A stretch of 64,000 nucleotides of DNA from Phytophthora hibernalis (GCA_012656075.1 JAAKBF010000027.1:62001-126000); one strand, 5' to 3'; positions 41,291-53,746 are shown, numbered from the stretch's first letter. Notes: generated by a model not told the origin, from the sequence alone. Made by a program: numbers and translations.

Positions 41291-42964
41291 AGACACTTAG
41301 TGATGTTGTTAAGCCCATTTACGACTTGCAGAAGATGTCGCCTTCAGTGAGTTGATGAACCAGCGTCATCAAAATAATATCTCCGGTCAAATGCATTGAC
41401 TTCATGAAGCAGAGGTCACTGCTCGCCAAATGAGATTATTAACCTAGCCCTTAGTCGTAACTTGAAGATGTGCACACGTTCCCGCTGGCAAGACCGTAAT
41501 CTCGACCATCCTTCTTCTCCTCGAGAGGAATCTTCGCCAGCCCGCTCGCGTACGTGCCGAGTTTATCAAGAGAGCGTTACGTGTACAAGTTGCCGCAATA
41601 TTCAGAGAGAGCGACACACCGTGCGCACAAGAGGCTCGTAATCTGCTGTGTGTTGGGCAAATGGTCGTTTGCTATGTGGTCCACGTAACTGTGGCACCGC
41701 TACTTGAAAATGGAATAGAAGGTGTTCTGGCCTCCTAGCACTAGAACCCTTGTTCACGACGCAATATTTGAAAAACTACGTAGTGTGTTAAGTTGAAACG
41801 AGCCTCAATCGAAGCAGAAAGAAACAAGCTAGAATTTACGCTTTCGTTATGTTTCAAAATCATAGTTGCGGTGTTCGTTTTGCTCAAAACCCCACTGAAT
41901 GCTGTTTTCCGTTCCGATTGAGTCAGGTATGGTGTGTTAAATACCGTTAAATTTTCGGACAAATGAGCTGAAATGGTGCAATAAAAAAGTCGGACTTTTG
42001 CGAATTTACAATGCTACACAAAGAAAGCGATCGGCCGCCACTCTGCTGCAGCAGCCTAAGTTCTTGTGCGGACCGACACAAAGGACTGCTTTTCAAGGTC
42101 GAGAACCATAGTGCCTAGCCGCAGGTCACGGTGCAGTTCAAGTTAAAGGCGAATGCGTTTCAGTCGGAGGAGATCTTAGCCCGTAATGCTAATCATGATG
42201 CGCGAGGAAGCGAAGTCTTCATGATGCGGCACGCAGAAAGCGGGCAGATGAAGGCTATGGAGATAGTGAGCGCGGACAACGCTGCCCGGTAAACGAGTTG
42301 CGTGTGCATCTTGCGCCATGGCCTCCTCTCAGAAGAGTCCTCTTGTCTTGCTTGAAGTGACCGCTTGGAGGTCTGGTCCGAGCAGTTCTCATTGAAGAAG
42401 CTCATAATTACATAAGTAACCGATCGTCCGGAAATATTTAACGCGTACATTTTAGGACTAAAAATGTATTTAACGCTATTTAAGTATTTAAGTATTTTAC
42501 TTTTTACAACTCTATTCAGACCTCGTTGCAATACCTGGTAGCAGGGATTGATAGTGGATTGAATATTCATTTTGCTTTCAGAATCGAATATGAATATTCA
42601 TATTCATATTCATTGGTTTCAGCTCGCTTGAATGAATATTAACATTTGAACGTATTAATACGAGACGGCGGCGAACCAAATGATACTAATGCACCATTTG
42701 GAGTTATCGAGATAATCGCCTCCAAACTCAGGCCATTGATTTTCGTACTTATATGAAGTTTCGAGAAACGGAAGATTTGTGTTTTAAAAACTAAATGGGC
42801 ACTAAAGTGAGCTCATTCGAGAAGCTGCAGCCAAGAAGATACCAGTCTCCCGTTGACGATGCCAGTCAACCAGCCTACCACTCTACCCCCCGCCGCCGCT
42901 ATGTGCCCCTCCGTTGAGCAACGTGTGGCTTCTTCACGATCACTGCTTTCCAGCGCCTCCTCTG
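41291..42964. other. No gene seen; AT-rich palindromic stretch at 42560-42660
   Basis: 1.7 kb without a supportable gene. Around 42560-42660 are repeated ATATTCATATTC-type sequences and GGCGGCGAACC; similar text (ATTAATATGGGCGAACC, AATATGAATATTT) occurs at 45450-45495, beyond the next ORF, and may mark the ends of the element carrying it. Confidence 0.4.
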
Positions 42965-44588
42965 ATGGACACACTGCTTATCGGAGCCGTTTCAAGTGAA
43001 GGGAGCGCAGACGAGGACAACGAAGTTGAAGAAGATAGTGAAGAACCAGACCATAGTGATGATGAGGATTGGAGCGACGGTGAAGGAACTGTGGATGACG
43101 AGATGCTGACGGGGAGAGCGCGGAGAGTGCCGCTGAAGAGGATGAGGATATTAGCATCCATTTGATCGACGTCGATGTACAGCAGTGTGTAGCAATCCTT
43201 ATTCGCGAGGACAAGTGCGAGCGACGTTGCCAGGAAGGAAAGGCTGCAGAGCTGGAGTGGTTGGTGTGCTCGCTTGACCAGATGTCAAAGTCGGAAAAGA
43301 CAACCTGCATCCTGACACTTATCGGCGTGCTGATGCAGACCGACACGGCTGAAAGTCATCGCGGAAAGGAAGTGCGCGAGAAGGCCCACTACTATTTGCC
43401 GTTTGTGGGCCATGTATGTCGCCGGTCATATGCTCGCTGTCTTGGCGTACAGCTTACCGTGCAACGCTACAAAAGCGCGTGCGAGAGGGCAATATTGCCA
43501 TGAAGTCGCACGGCAATCAGCTCAACAAAAACGCTTCGAAGGTGGACTTAGCGTGGCTTGTGAAATGGTTCAAGCGGTTTGCTGCTGAGGTCGGCGAGGT
43601 GGTACCTGTGAGAGTGCGTATGCAGACCACGAAGGACGGAATGGTGAAGAAATATATTTTCTCGTGAGAATTATACTCTGCTACCTGCTACTTTAACGGG
43701 TGATGCTCTTTTTGACGAGATGCCCAAGTTCATGCAGCTTGGGTTACGCGTTCGTGAACCTGCTCGCTCAAGATTCCGCAAGATTCTGTCACTTCACTGT
43801 CCAAACATCAAGATCCGATCTTCGCAGTCAAACGTGTGTGATATGTGTACTATCTACCAGTCTTGTATGCGTCGAGGAGCTACCGCTGAACAAATGGAAG
43901 AGCTGGGCCAACACACAGAGTCTGCGCGTCGAATGAGATACGAAAATACAAGCATCATATCGATTTAGCTATGATTTCTAGCCATGGCTTCGGCCACATC
44001 CGCAAGAACGTGGGTCGATCAGACTGCTGGACTATGAATCACATTGTTGCTGCTGTCGACGACGCTTCTACAACCAATAAAACGGTGCGTGTGTCGCGAG
44101 ATGACAGATTTTTCAAGAGCTACACACCCTATCGTGACAGAGCTCTACAAGACTTTGGTGGGGGTTCAGCAATATCAGATATTTAGCATGGAACAAGCCA
44201 AGTCCGGAGTAGTTCAGTGCAGAAAGGGACCGGACAACGAACCCGTTGAGCAAGACCTTCGGCGCAAAGTAGACGGGGTCCTGACGGAGAGCGTTAAAGT
44301 GAGTCGCATGTTCACTCATTTCCTCGAAGACCTGAACCCGCCACCCATGAACCCCGAGAAGACGCTCGATATGAACAAGAAATCCACCCGTATGTGCCGG
44401 ATGAATTTCAGGACAACTCCATCTACGCTGCCCCGAGCAAGCAAGAAGAAGGTGATGCCAAGACAGCAAAACAAGCTCGAAAGGAGCACCGTGCCGCTAT
44501 GGCAATCACTGCAAAGGCCAACCAGGACCGCCGAGGTAGATACGTTGAAGGCGAAGACCCACCAGCCCCGAAACGGTCGCGCATATGA
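42965..44588 (+). pseudogene. Repeat-type ORF of unknown function, probably transposon-encoded
   Basis: From ATG 42965 an acidic N-terminal part (DNEVEEDSEEPDHSDDEDWS) joins, with one more G at GGGG 43111-43114, to VDVQQCVAILIREDKCER. Then follow DLAWLVKWFKRFAAEVGEVV, VRMQTTKDGMVKKY, SRFRKILSLHCPNIKIRSSQ, the Cys-rich NVCDMCTIYQSC and, after another run-length step at AAA 44380-44382, a Lys/Arg-rich tail ending PPAPKRSRI. Breaks also occur near 43440 and 43672. Cys pair plus basic tail suggests DNA or RNA binding. I recognise no named family; its setting among transposons and its decay suggest a mobile-element protein. Confidence 0.5.
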
Positions 44589-45943
44589 ACCAAGTAGCTC
44601 TGGTAAGTCCAAAATTAGCTGTGGTGCAAGTTGATACTTACGTCCAAGCAGAAAACAACTTGATACTAATGACACCATTGTCACTATTTTGAAAATGGAG
44701 ATACATTGTTACTTTTGAAAGTGTTCTGCGATGATTCAGAGCAAACGGACAATACCATTGGCTCCGCAGCACAATTTGACATATAAAAAATAAAAGCTGT
44801 CTGGGACGGGAGATATTTTTGGGGAAGCTGCAACTTGGTCAGCTCTTGGTTCTAGAGGACGTGCACGTGCTCAAAGAACCAGGAGGTATCCCTCTTTGCC
44901 ATGGCGTGCTTAAATCGCGATTTCATTTAGGTTCATTAATAATCTTTTGTTTGACGCCGAGTAGCTGCTGCTGCTTCACGTTGGGTAGTTGTACCTAAAA
45001 GAGTTTCGTTGTCGCTGTTTTCTCTTGTCTTTGATTTTGAGTTCTTTTACCTTTTGGCGCAGTTTTCACTGCAAAAGCTGCAAAGTAAGAAATGAAAGCA
45101 GCACCCATGCATTACTGAGGGAATAACGATAAGATACAACACATTACTTAGCCGATAGTCGCACGTCATTTCGAACACCATTGCTGCACAAACGATAAAA
45201 TTTTGTTCGACGCACTCCTACATGACATCGAGCTCTGGGACTCGAGCACATTTCATCGCTGTGGCTCCTTCTTCTATTTCAATAATAAATGGAAGCAGCT
45301 GCGGAAACGAGACCAATGGACAGGAAATCATAAAGTAAACGTTGCTTAAGGCTTGAGGCCTGAAGCGTGCAGTTTGTGTTTGTTTTTGACAAGCATATTC
45401 ATTTGTATTCAAATGTATTAATATGCCTCCGCCCGCCGACCTCATTCGAGTTATTATATTAATATGGGCGAACCAGATCAAATATGAATATTTACCCTTT
45501 CGCGAGCCACCTATCTTAAATATACTATATAAAGCTAAAATGCTTGTTTCCTAAAGGAGGCAAAATACTACCTTTTGAGGTGGTGATGGGCTCTCCTTCT
45601 AAGTACGTGTCCATACAACGTGACTCCAGCAGTTACATTTTACGGTAGGGTCCTCGTGAAAGGAGGCAAAATGCTTCCTTTGATGAAGACACGGTACTGT
45701 CTCGTCATGGCTCTGATTGGGCAGATATGACTCCTATTTGCTGATAGGTCTAAAGCAGACAATCAAAGACCACCAAACGTTAAGTATTCCAACGTAAAAT
45801 TCCGATCGCATATGGTATCATTGCATAAGCGTGCATCGACGACGGACGCAACAATAAAGATAGAGCATTGGCTTGTTTCTACTATGTCGACCACTCCGAC
45901 GGCCGTGCTAACTGCTCATTTCCTGATTTATCCCCTGGACAAA
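44589..45943. other. No gene seen
   Basis: 1.36 kb of AT-rich spacer. AGGAGGCAAAATRCT occurs twice (45556 and 45662). No coding region supportable. Confidence 0.5.
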
Positions 45944-48900
45944 ATGGCGGAGAAGCGCTCGCTTGGCGAAGAGAGACCAACAGCACGGAAAGAGCTCAAG
46001 GCCGCCGGGTGGACGCATAAGCGACCACGCGGTCTTGACAACCGGTTTCGATCGATATGTACTTCCTGGTCGCTCTGCTGGTGGAAAAGATGGAGAAGAC
46101 TTCCTTCTAGGTGAAGAGGCTGTATTGCGTCACTTCATTGAACACAGTGGGTTTTATTGTATTTCGAGACCTAAGGATCCAGATTTCGATCTAATTATGT
46201 CCTTCTTAACGTGGCACAGCAGCTGCCCTACCGCAAGAAGTTGGCGGCGTGGACGGACTTGTCGATCGGGATAGAGGTAGACGTGTTGGTGCAGCCGACG
46301 AGGCTGTTAGTGACCGTTCCGCAGCAGCCGCCCCTCAACGAGAAGGTGGCGGTGTGGACAGACTTGAAGGTGTCCGTGAAGACAGCAGTGGACACGTTGG
46401 TGCTTCCGGCGAGGTTGCTGTTGGTGACCGTTCCGCAGCAGTCGTTCCTCAGCGAGAAAGTGGCGGCTTGGACAGACTTGAAGGTGTCCATGAAGGTGGC
46501 GGTGGACGCGTTGGTGCTGCCGGCGAGGCTGCTGTTGGTGACCGTTCTGCAGCAGTCGCCCTCAGCGAGAAGGTGATGATCTTGGCGCTAGTGGTAATGA
46601 GTGTGGGGGACGGCGTGGTGTTGCAGCCGTCGATGTTGGTGATAGTATTTAGCATCGTTGCAGCTCACCAGCGCCAAATAGTGGACGGACGCTCAGTCAT
46701 GTTGTCGCTGGCGGCGATCACGACGATGATCGTGTTGGCGCTGCGGTCGACGCTGGCGGCAGTGGACGTACCGCAGCTGCGGGTCGACAGCAAATCGTCG
46801 ACGACACGGGCAGCAATGACGACGGTGGCGGCGATGGTAGACGCGTCGTAGCGCCTGAGCAGCAGCAAACCGTCGATAGTACGCCCGGATATGGCGATAA
46901 TGGCGGCGATGACGCTGGCGAACGCAATAACACAGCGCTTGAGGCTGTTGATCGTTTTTGTGTCGCGTCAGCTGGGCGGTCGGGGCAAGTTCGAGATCGT
47001 GGCCGTGTACAAGGGCGAGGGCGAGGAAGAGGTCGCGTTGGCCAGCGTGCGCGTGGATTTGGTAACAACGACAAGGCTGGAGAGGGCGGACGATATGAGC
47101 TCAGTACTGACAATGATGGAAACGGCGAAGATTGGACCCGCGATAACAGTGTTACAGAAGGGTTTTGGATGCCTCGAGGACGAGGACGAGGCCGTGGTGG
47201 TGGTGGTATTGGCCGCGGACGCGGTCGTGGAAGAAGTCGTGGAGGCCGAACCCCAAGCAACGTGATCGACGAGGGAGTTGCGTCAAACATCGGGACGGAG
47301 CCTCTGACGCGGCGTGAAACCGCGATAAGCCAACACCTTCAAGAAGCTTCTGCGGATCAAACAAATAATCCAACGAGCAGTACACCGCACAGACGTACTC
47401 CTCCTCCTCCGTTAATGGAGCATCTTTGTCTGAAAAATGGTGGCATTTTCACCAAGTAAAGAACCATGGATGAAACAAAAGGCGTACAGATGCATGGGCA
47501 CTGCCTATATTGTTGGCCGGGTGTGTCAACGGGTCAAAAAGGCAAACAATGGTGGAATACTACAAGTGATTTGGCTTGATACACAGTTCCTGAACGCGGT
47601 CGGAACCATCAGTGTTGCTGCTATTCAGCGCGGAATCGAGAACTATCATACTCTCGTGCGCTCTCCCAACAAACCGGCGTGGCGTGATTTAAATGCGACA
47701 GTGATAGAAGGGAGTTGCAGATGGAGGACTCGCTGGATGAACTAGAAGTTGCATCAGAAGATGAAAGTATGCAGCTGTATGATCCAGAATGATTGTTGCC
47801 GGTGAGCCTTGCAGAAGTGGAAATGGTGAAAAGTAGGTAGTTTTAGCCTGACGTGGAATTCGATGGCCCCATGGACCTCTACAAGCACACAGACAACAGC
47901 ACCACTACTCGCATACTACCCGAGTATAAACACCTGTTTGCACACTCAGCATCCTCGAGCTGTTTTACCTACATTCCCATTTACAAGTGATTCTCGAGAC
48001 AAATAGCTACGCAGTGAATAATAATGTTCGGATCACGACGCCGTTCACTATGGAAGAGCTGATGATCTTCTTCGGGGTCATGTTTTATATGACCCTCACT
48101 GACAAGGGTGAATATGCTAACTACTGGGGAGCAAACTGAAGATGCAATTTTTGGCGGTGCCTCTACTAGCCTGGACAATGTGATGAGTCTAAATCGATTC
48201 AAGCTGCTTCGCCGATGTTTGAGTTTTCGTGCTGATCCGGGATGAACGGTGACACGAGACCCGGCCGCCCGAATTAGGCCCCTATTGAATTTGATCAAGT
48301 GTACTGCTGGTCGCTACGTTGAACCGGGTCGTGACCTCGCTCTAGATGAAGCGAGTATTGCATGCCGGTCCCACCATGGACGGCTTCTCATTGTGTACAA
48401 CCCCATAAGCCTGGTGGCAAGTATCACTTCCGTATGTACGTGGTGTGCTGCTCGACCACCTGGATAGCCTTGTATTATCGCCTCCACTGCAATAATAGTG
48501 ATATTGCGGATCGCTTGCAAGACGTGGTGAGCCCAGAAGATATCCAGCAGCTTAGAGAGGAGCTCGACGATGTCAAACAAGTGCGCAAACAAGTGCTAGA
48601 GGTCATGAGGCCCTATTTTTACTCGACGTATTATCAACATGGACAACTATTACACAAGCGTCCAGTTGCTGTTAGATCTGCGTTTGAAGGGCCTGAATGA
48701 TCGGGGTACTGTTCGTGGAGGGAGAAAGCATTAACCAAAACGCCCATTTATACAGAAGGAGCACTCAACTCGGGGTGATTATCAGCAGTCTGTCTCACAG
48801 GAACACAACGTGCTCGCTGCGTCGTGGTGCGACGGCAACACTGTTATAATGGTGACCAATGCTGATGCGTCTACTGCCTCGACGGTCACGCGACGGGTTG

Positions 48901-49859
48901 GAAGAGAGACTCGTGATTTTCCTTCTCCGACCTGTATCCTGCAATACAACAGACACGTGCAAGGTGTTGACCGTTTGGATCAGATACGTGCTAGATTCTC
49001 ACTCACTGACGGTCACTCGTACAAAACGTGGCATAAAAATGGCATTGGGGCTCGTCGATATTGCTCGTTCCAGCGCGTACCTGACTCGGCGGATGGTATT
49101 TGACACTTCAAGAGACCGAGACCCACACAGGACGTTTCTAATTTTCTAACTGAATTGGTTTCTGAGCTGATTTCTGGTAGGTGGCAAGAAGCCCCGAGCG
49201 AAGGTCAGATGGCGTTTCGAAGTGGCACTGTTGACGAAGCCGTAGCGGTTGGTACACATTCTACAACTCAAAAAGCGTAAAGTTCACCAGGCCTGCAAAG
49301 CGCTTTGAAGCGATGTCAGTCAATGTCATCGAAACAAATGTTCAAGAACAGTGGGTGGAAACGGCGGCAGTGCATTGTCTGTCGCTTCGAGGACCGATAT
49401 CCTACGGAGGTGACGGATTACTGTCTTACACACACTGTCTGTCTGTAGTATTGTGCACGGATACATTGCAACTCCGTACACGTGCTCTCAGAGTACCTGG
49501 GCGTGTTGGGATAAGTTTCATAGATTTTATCTCCCGCAGGGCGTATTCAGTGCTAAGGGCAAAGTCAACAGGTCATCGCATCTAGCTAAGTTGAAGTCCC
49601 GTTGCACTGCGCCGCCCGTCGACGAAGCACGTATGCTTCCCGGTAGAATTGGTGATGTGCTGTCTGTCGACGAAATACGTCGAGAGGCCGAAGGTGATGG
49701 TGTTGCATCCTCGCTCGACGAACCGGTTCGACAACCCTGTAGGGATAGCACTGCGTCACTCAGAAACGATGACCCACATGCATTAGGCCAATATAGCCGA
49801 GATACGCGGCAAATATTCCAATTATCCTTTATTTCTGACGAAGGAGAGTATGTATCTTG
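45944..49859 (+). pseudogene. PiggyBac-like transposase (DDE_Tnp_1_7 type), heavily decayed
   Basis: ATG 45944 opens a leader (KAAGWTHKRPRGLDNRF, then GEDFLLGEEAVLRHF), followed by in-frame tandem repeats (46243-46576) and a long Gly/Arg/Asp-rich region with RG repeats (WMPRGRGRGRGGGGIGRGRG near 47170). The transposase core follows in changing registers: LNRFKLLRRCLSF, RIRPLLNLIKCTAGRYVEPG, LALDEASIACRSHHGRLLIV, KPGGKYHFRMYVVCC, NYYTSVQLLLDLRLKGL, CILQYNRHVQGVDRLDQIRA. A C-terminal Cys-rich finger (RRQCIVCRFEDRYPTEVTDYC) is also seen near 49370. These are landmarks of oomycete piggyBac-type proteins. Stops and shifts are frequent and not only in homopolymers, so this copy is dead. TTAA-flanked ends were not located. 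Confidence 0.72.
46243..46576 (+). repeat. Three tandem repeats of 105-114 bp in the piggyBac N-terminal region
   Basis: Units begin GGCGGCGTGGACGGAC, GGCGGTGTGGACAGAC and GGCGGCTTGGACAGAC at 46243, 46348 and 46462. Steps of 105 and 114 bp are both multiples of three, consistent with expansion while coding. Confidence 0.8.
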
Positions 49860-50017
49860 AATAAAGTATGGTTTTCGTTGCGGGACACATTTTCCAATAC
49901 TTCTGACAAAGAAAGGTGTATATCTTGAATAAAGTATGGTTTTCGGTGCGGGACACATTTTCCAATGCTCCAGACAAACAAGGGTGTATATCTTGAATAA
50001 AGTATGGTTTTCGTTTC
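49853..50017 (+). repeat. Tandem 67-68 bp repeats carrying AATAAA
   Basis: TATCTTGAATAAAGTATGGT starts at 49853, 49921 and 49988; the third unit is partial. Each unit carries AATAAA and GGACACATTTTCCAAT follows in the first two. They begin at the end of the piggyBac frame, so may be amplified 3' end sequence. Confidence 0.85.
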
Positions 50018-50685
50018 AGCACTATCAAGCCAGCAACCATCATCTCCTGCGGTACATCCGCAGTTGCAGAGTTCACGCTGACCCCCGCATCATCAACCCC
50101 AGCGGAATGTCCGCTGGCTCAGAGTCCTTGTCGACACCGATCACGTCCGTCGTCGCAGAGTTCACGCTTTCCTTGATACCATCACCTCATGTGGCATGTC
50201 TGCCATCGCAGAGTCCGTGTCGACGCTGACTATTATCCCCTCCAGCAGTACGCACACTGACCCCAACCATCGTCACCACCATCAGCTGTCTCCTATCACT
50301 GAGTCCACGCCACTATCACGTCCAACAGCACGTCCGTCGCTTCAGCGTCCACGCCAATCCCCGACCACCATTGCACAGCCGTCTTCCCATAGTAGTCCAC
50401 ACTGGTCTCCATCCCCATCACTGCCAGCATCATGTCCGCCGCTGTCAAGCCCTCAGCGGTTCACACTACTATGAACAGCGGTGACATCATGTCCTCCTCT
50501 GAGTCGTCGGCGACTTTGATCACCATCACGAATAGCTCGACAAGTCCTTGCCGACCCCAACCACCATCACCCCCTGCAACATGTCCACCGTCGCAAGGTT
50601 CTCGACGCCTCCACCAACACGTCCATCAGTACGTCCATCGCCTTCATGTTCTCTCAGACTGCTGCAAAACGTGCCATTATCACCG
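50018..50685. other. Low-complexity Gly/Asp-coding-like stretch, no gene supported
   Basis: Imperfect GC-rich repetitive text (repeated GTCGCAGAGTTCACGCT-like and CACCATCA-like words). It sits downstream of the DOT1-type gene and may hold its 3' end. Long ORFs here follow from base composition. Confidence 0.4.
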
Positions 50686-51756
50686 TTACCACCTTGCCAC
50701 TTGAAGACCGTCACGCTGGCTGGTGTACATGTAAATTGGAAGTGGAGGTGCCTTCCAACTACCACATCCATATGTAGTATCCACCAACAGCCACCTCTCA
50801 CAAAAGCTGTTCTGACACGATTCGCGGTGACGGGGACAATATTTAGATGTGAACACTACCACTCGGGCTCTTGGCATGCGAGTTAGCTCTTGGTGTACCA
50901 CGATCTTTGCGGCTTCATCAAACCGAAAATCGTTTAGAAAAATGATGATCGCATCTCGAAATGGCTTGCCCATCGAGAGCGGAGTATCCAGAACATCCCC
51001 ATGCTTCAGAACTACTTTGTGTAAAAGAATTAGTCGCGACGCACAGGAACGCACACAGTGAGCGCCTCTACGAGCTATATCCATCCTTTTCTCGATCCCC
51101 AAACACTGTTTAGCCTACGTCTTCAGAGCGAACTGTGCTGCAACGTTTCCCAAGCCAGCACCGACGTCTAAAAATGTCATCTTCTTTCACATTCCCGATC
51201 ATTTCAATAATACATGACACCGCAGCAGGCATCAGCTCTCCTGCATTTCCGTCAGTTTTTCCTGCTTGTTGGCGCACATCAGCAGCAGAAACAGCGCTAA
51301 AATAGCACGGATAGCGCTTTTGGCCTGGGTAGGCGACAGGAGACGAAGCTTGTTCAAAAGGGGCATTGGGGAAGCTGTGGGGAAAAAGCAGGGAGGGAAA
51401 CGCGCAAGGTCGATACCGTAGGTACGTTTTAGTGCGCGAAGCCTCATCTGGAGTTGACCCGCCGGGCGGTTTCCGCGCATCTTGCGCTCGATGTCTTTCC
51501 ACACTACTCGCGCGCCATGGGACTCGTACTCAAAAGCAAAAACCACGAGTTTCTTGTCTTCCGCGTCGGAAAAGCTTGTGCGCATTTCCAACTTCCGAAA
51601 ATGAGGAGCGGAGGCGCGTATTGCATTGACTGTTGTATGTGATAGGGTTGGTAGCCATACTTGGCGGCGCTGCATCGTACTGGTCGAGGATAGGCTTTGG
51701 GATGAGCACACCCTGTTTTCAACATCTTTACCCACGATTTCCTCGTTGCGTTTCAT
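50686..51756 (-). CDS. SANT/Myb-DOT1 type histone methyltransferase-like protein (disrupted)
   Basis: Starts at ATG 51756. Residues about 60-125 form a SANT/Myb-like segment (SDAEDKKLVVFAFEYESHGA, WKDIERKMRGNRPAGQLQMR). A DOT1-like class I methyltransferase follows: FLDVGAGLGNVAAQFALK (S-adenosylmethionine loop), CLGIEKRMDIA (acidic loop), VVLKHGDVLD, DAIIIFLNDFRFDEAAKIVV, HQELTRMPRARVVVFTSKYC, and the end GCGSWKAPPLPIYMYT. DOT1 enzymes methylate histone H3 at the residue equivalent to Lys79. Two register changes lie in homopolymers (AAAAA near 51257, TTTTT near 51172) and one TAG interrupts after FALKT near 51120. About 356 codons. Position between transposon remnants suggests a member of a dispersed repeat-associated family rather than the core housekeeping gene. 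Confidence 0.72.
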
Positions 51757-52053
51757 GTGAATTCGTTCTTAACCGCAAATTTCACGACAAACGGGGAAAC
51801 AGGACGCTTTATTGCAACATTAACGTTAATATTTCGGTAGTCGGCCTCAAATCCTTCGGCAGTAGCACATATTCAATCGCCATCGGCCGTTCTCATTGGC
51901 TTAGCCAAAACACGGTATAATGTAGTCCCTGTATTTGCTAAATGAAAGCTTTTTGCCTCCTTTTGGGGTCTTTTCACACCTACTTTTGTGAAAGTGTTTA
52001 AAGGAAGCGAAATTCGTCCTTCTTCCACGAAAGGGTTAATATTCATTCGAATA
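51757..52053. other. No gene seen
   Basis: 297-bp spacer upstream of the DOT1-type gene, presumably including its promoter. Confidence 0.4.
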
Positions 52054-53240
52054 CAAAGCCGCGACTTCGCACGGAACAGCTCTGGATTTTACTTTGAGCT
52101 CAAAACTCAGTTTCAAAGTAAATGTTTATATTGGAATTCGTCGAGAAAAAATCACTTCATATTCATGTACGCCATTTTTGGATTGTATTTATTTGGAGAT
52201 ACTGATAGGAACGATACTCAAATGAAGGCAAAAATAAGCTGTACTTCGAAGTACATGTATTAGCAACATGTTGGTGGAAGGAGTGTTGACGGAATCCTAA
52301 ATTCATCGATCTAGCATCACTTCGCTTCTTATTAAACGGTTGCTACTTGTAACTATGTGTAGTGGCGGGTTAGTGAGACCAAGTCTTGCCCACTGCACTG
52401 GGCCGCACAGAACGTGAGGCCAAGCTGGCATAGGAACTATAGGTACGACCGAGGACGAGTACCCTTTCTCCCGTGGACGAAGGACCTCAGACCTCGCTAG
52501 CTCAGACTTAATTCTACCTTAGAGCAAGCAAGCAATACAACGAAGGTTAACGGAAGCGCCAGCTTCCCTCGTGTGCGTTCCGAGTTATCGAGACCCACTA
52601 CACTATGTCAATCATGCCTGCGTATTTACTCAAACGACACCCCTCCCAATGCGTGTAACTTTCTCACCATGTATCCATAGACCACCGGGCGTAATAGTTT
52701 CCCTAAATTTTGTTGGCCAAGATAGCTGCAGGAAATGTTTCGCTCACACTTGCACGAATAGTTTTTTTCCGTGAATAATGCGATATTAAATTTGTACGAA
52801 GTCTTGCATGAAAGTGAGGCAATGCAACCACGCGCGCATATTCTTACTACACCTACACTGTATGAATGCCAGACAATAACCAACATGATGTGGTGTCATC
52901 AATTTTTCTATTTAATGGACACGCGCTTCGATATCTGTAGTGCATTCCAAACGTACGGAATTTCACCGGTATTATAGTTGTGTGTTGCTAGAAGAAAAAT
53001 CATCCAACATGTTGCTCGAACGGTCTGGATAAATCATCTGCTGCAGGTAAAATACGATTATAAGTGATATCACATCATAGAGGTGTGTTGTCCTAATCTT
53101 CTGCGGATGGGTTAACCGCCACAAATAAATAATAATCGATCCGGTTATCAAATTTAGCAGGGTTTTAAAGCTTATTTGTTGAAGTAATAAAATCGTATTA
53201 CGAAAGGTATTAGAAATGCAAGGATTCAGACCTCGTTGTA
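52054..53240 (+). repeat. Repeat X copy B
   Basis: Alignable in order and orientation to 18798-18957 followed by 40650-41290, apart from an insert at about 52300-52830. It ends near CAAGGATTCAGACCTCG (53219). No coding sequence recognised. Confidence 0.7.
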
Positions 53241-53343
53241 CTCTGGATATAAAATCGAGAGAATTCGAAAAAATTTCAAACATAATAATATGTCATTTCA
53301 CTTTCAATCCCTGCCTGGTAGACTCTGGATATAAAATCCAGAG
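53231..53343. repeat. Duplicated CTCTGGATATAAAATC hairpin
   Basis: ACTCTGGATATAAAATCGAGAG at about 53231 and a second copy at 53322 in which CTCTGGAT (53323-53330) and ATCCAGAG (53336-53343) form a perfect 8-bp stem with a 5-nt loop. The first copy has one mismatch. Function unknown. Confidence 0.5.
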
Positions 53344-53746
53344 AACAACATTTGAACCGGTGGGCGGTTACACCAACAACCCGGTGCACAACTATACTAT
53401 CGAAAAGAATATTCTGTATACCGAGTTCCCGCGGCTATTTTCTGAGTCAAGCGGAATTATTATAAACAGTAGGATTAAATGTAAAGCGTCCTGCTACTTT
53501 CGAAGCAGGATTTAGTTTCAGCAATAAATGAGTTTTTCGTGGCTTTCACAGATAATATTTTCAGCTATTTTCCTGTATAGGCGACTTGCGAGTGCCGCTG
53601 TGTAAATAACTCTTCTCGCTTTACTCTCTACACTGGAATTAGGTTTAGCTACAAATGAGATGTGTACGCTGTTTTTTGTTTCAGATCGATTTGTGCTTAC
53701 TGATATCACATAAAAAAATTATAATTCAGAAAATTAAGTTATTCCA
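53344..53746. other. No gene seen
   Basis: About 400 bp of AT-rich sequence before the second MULE. Confidence 0.45.
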
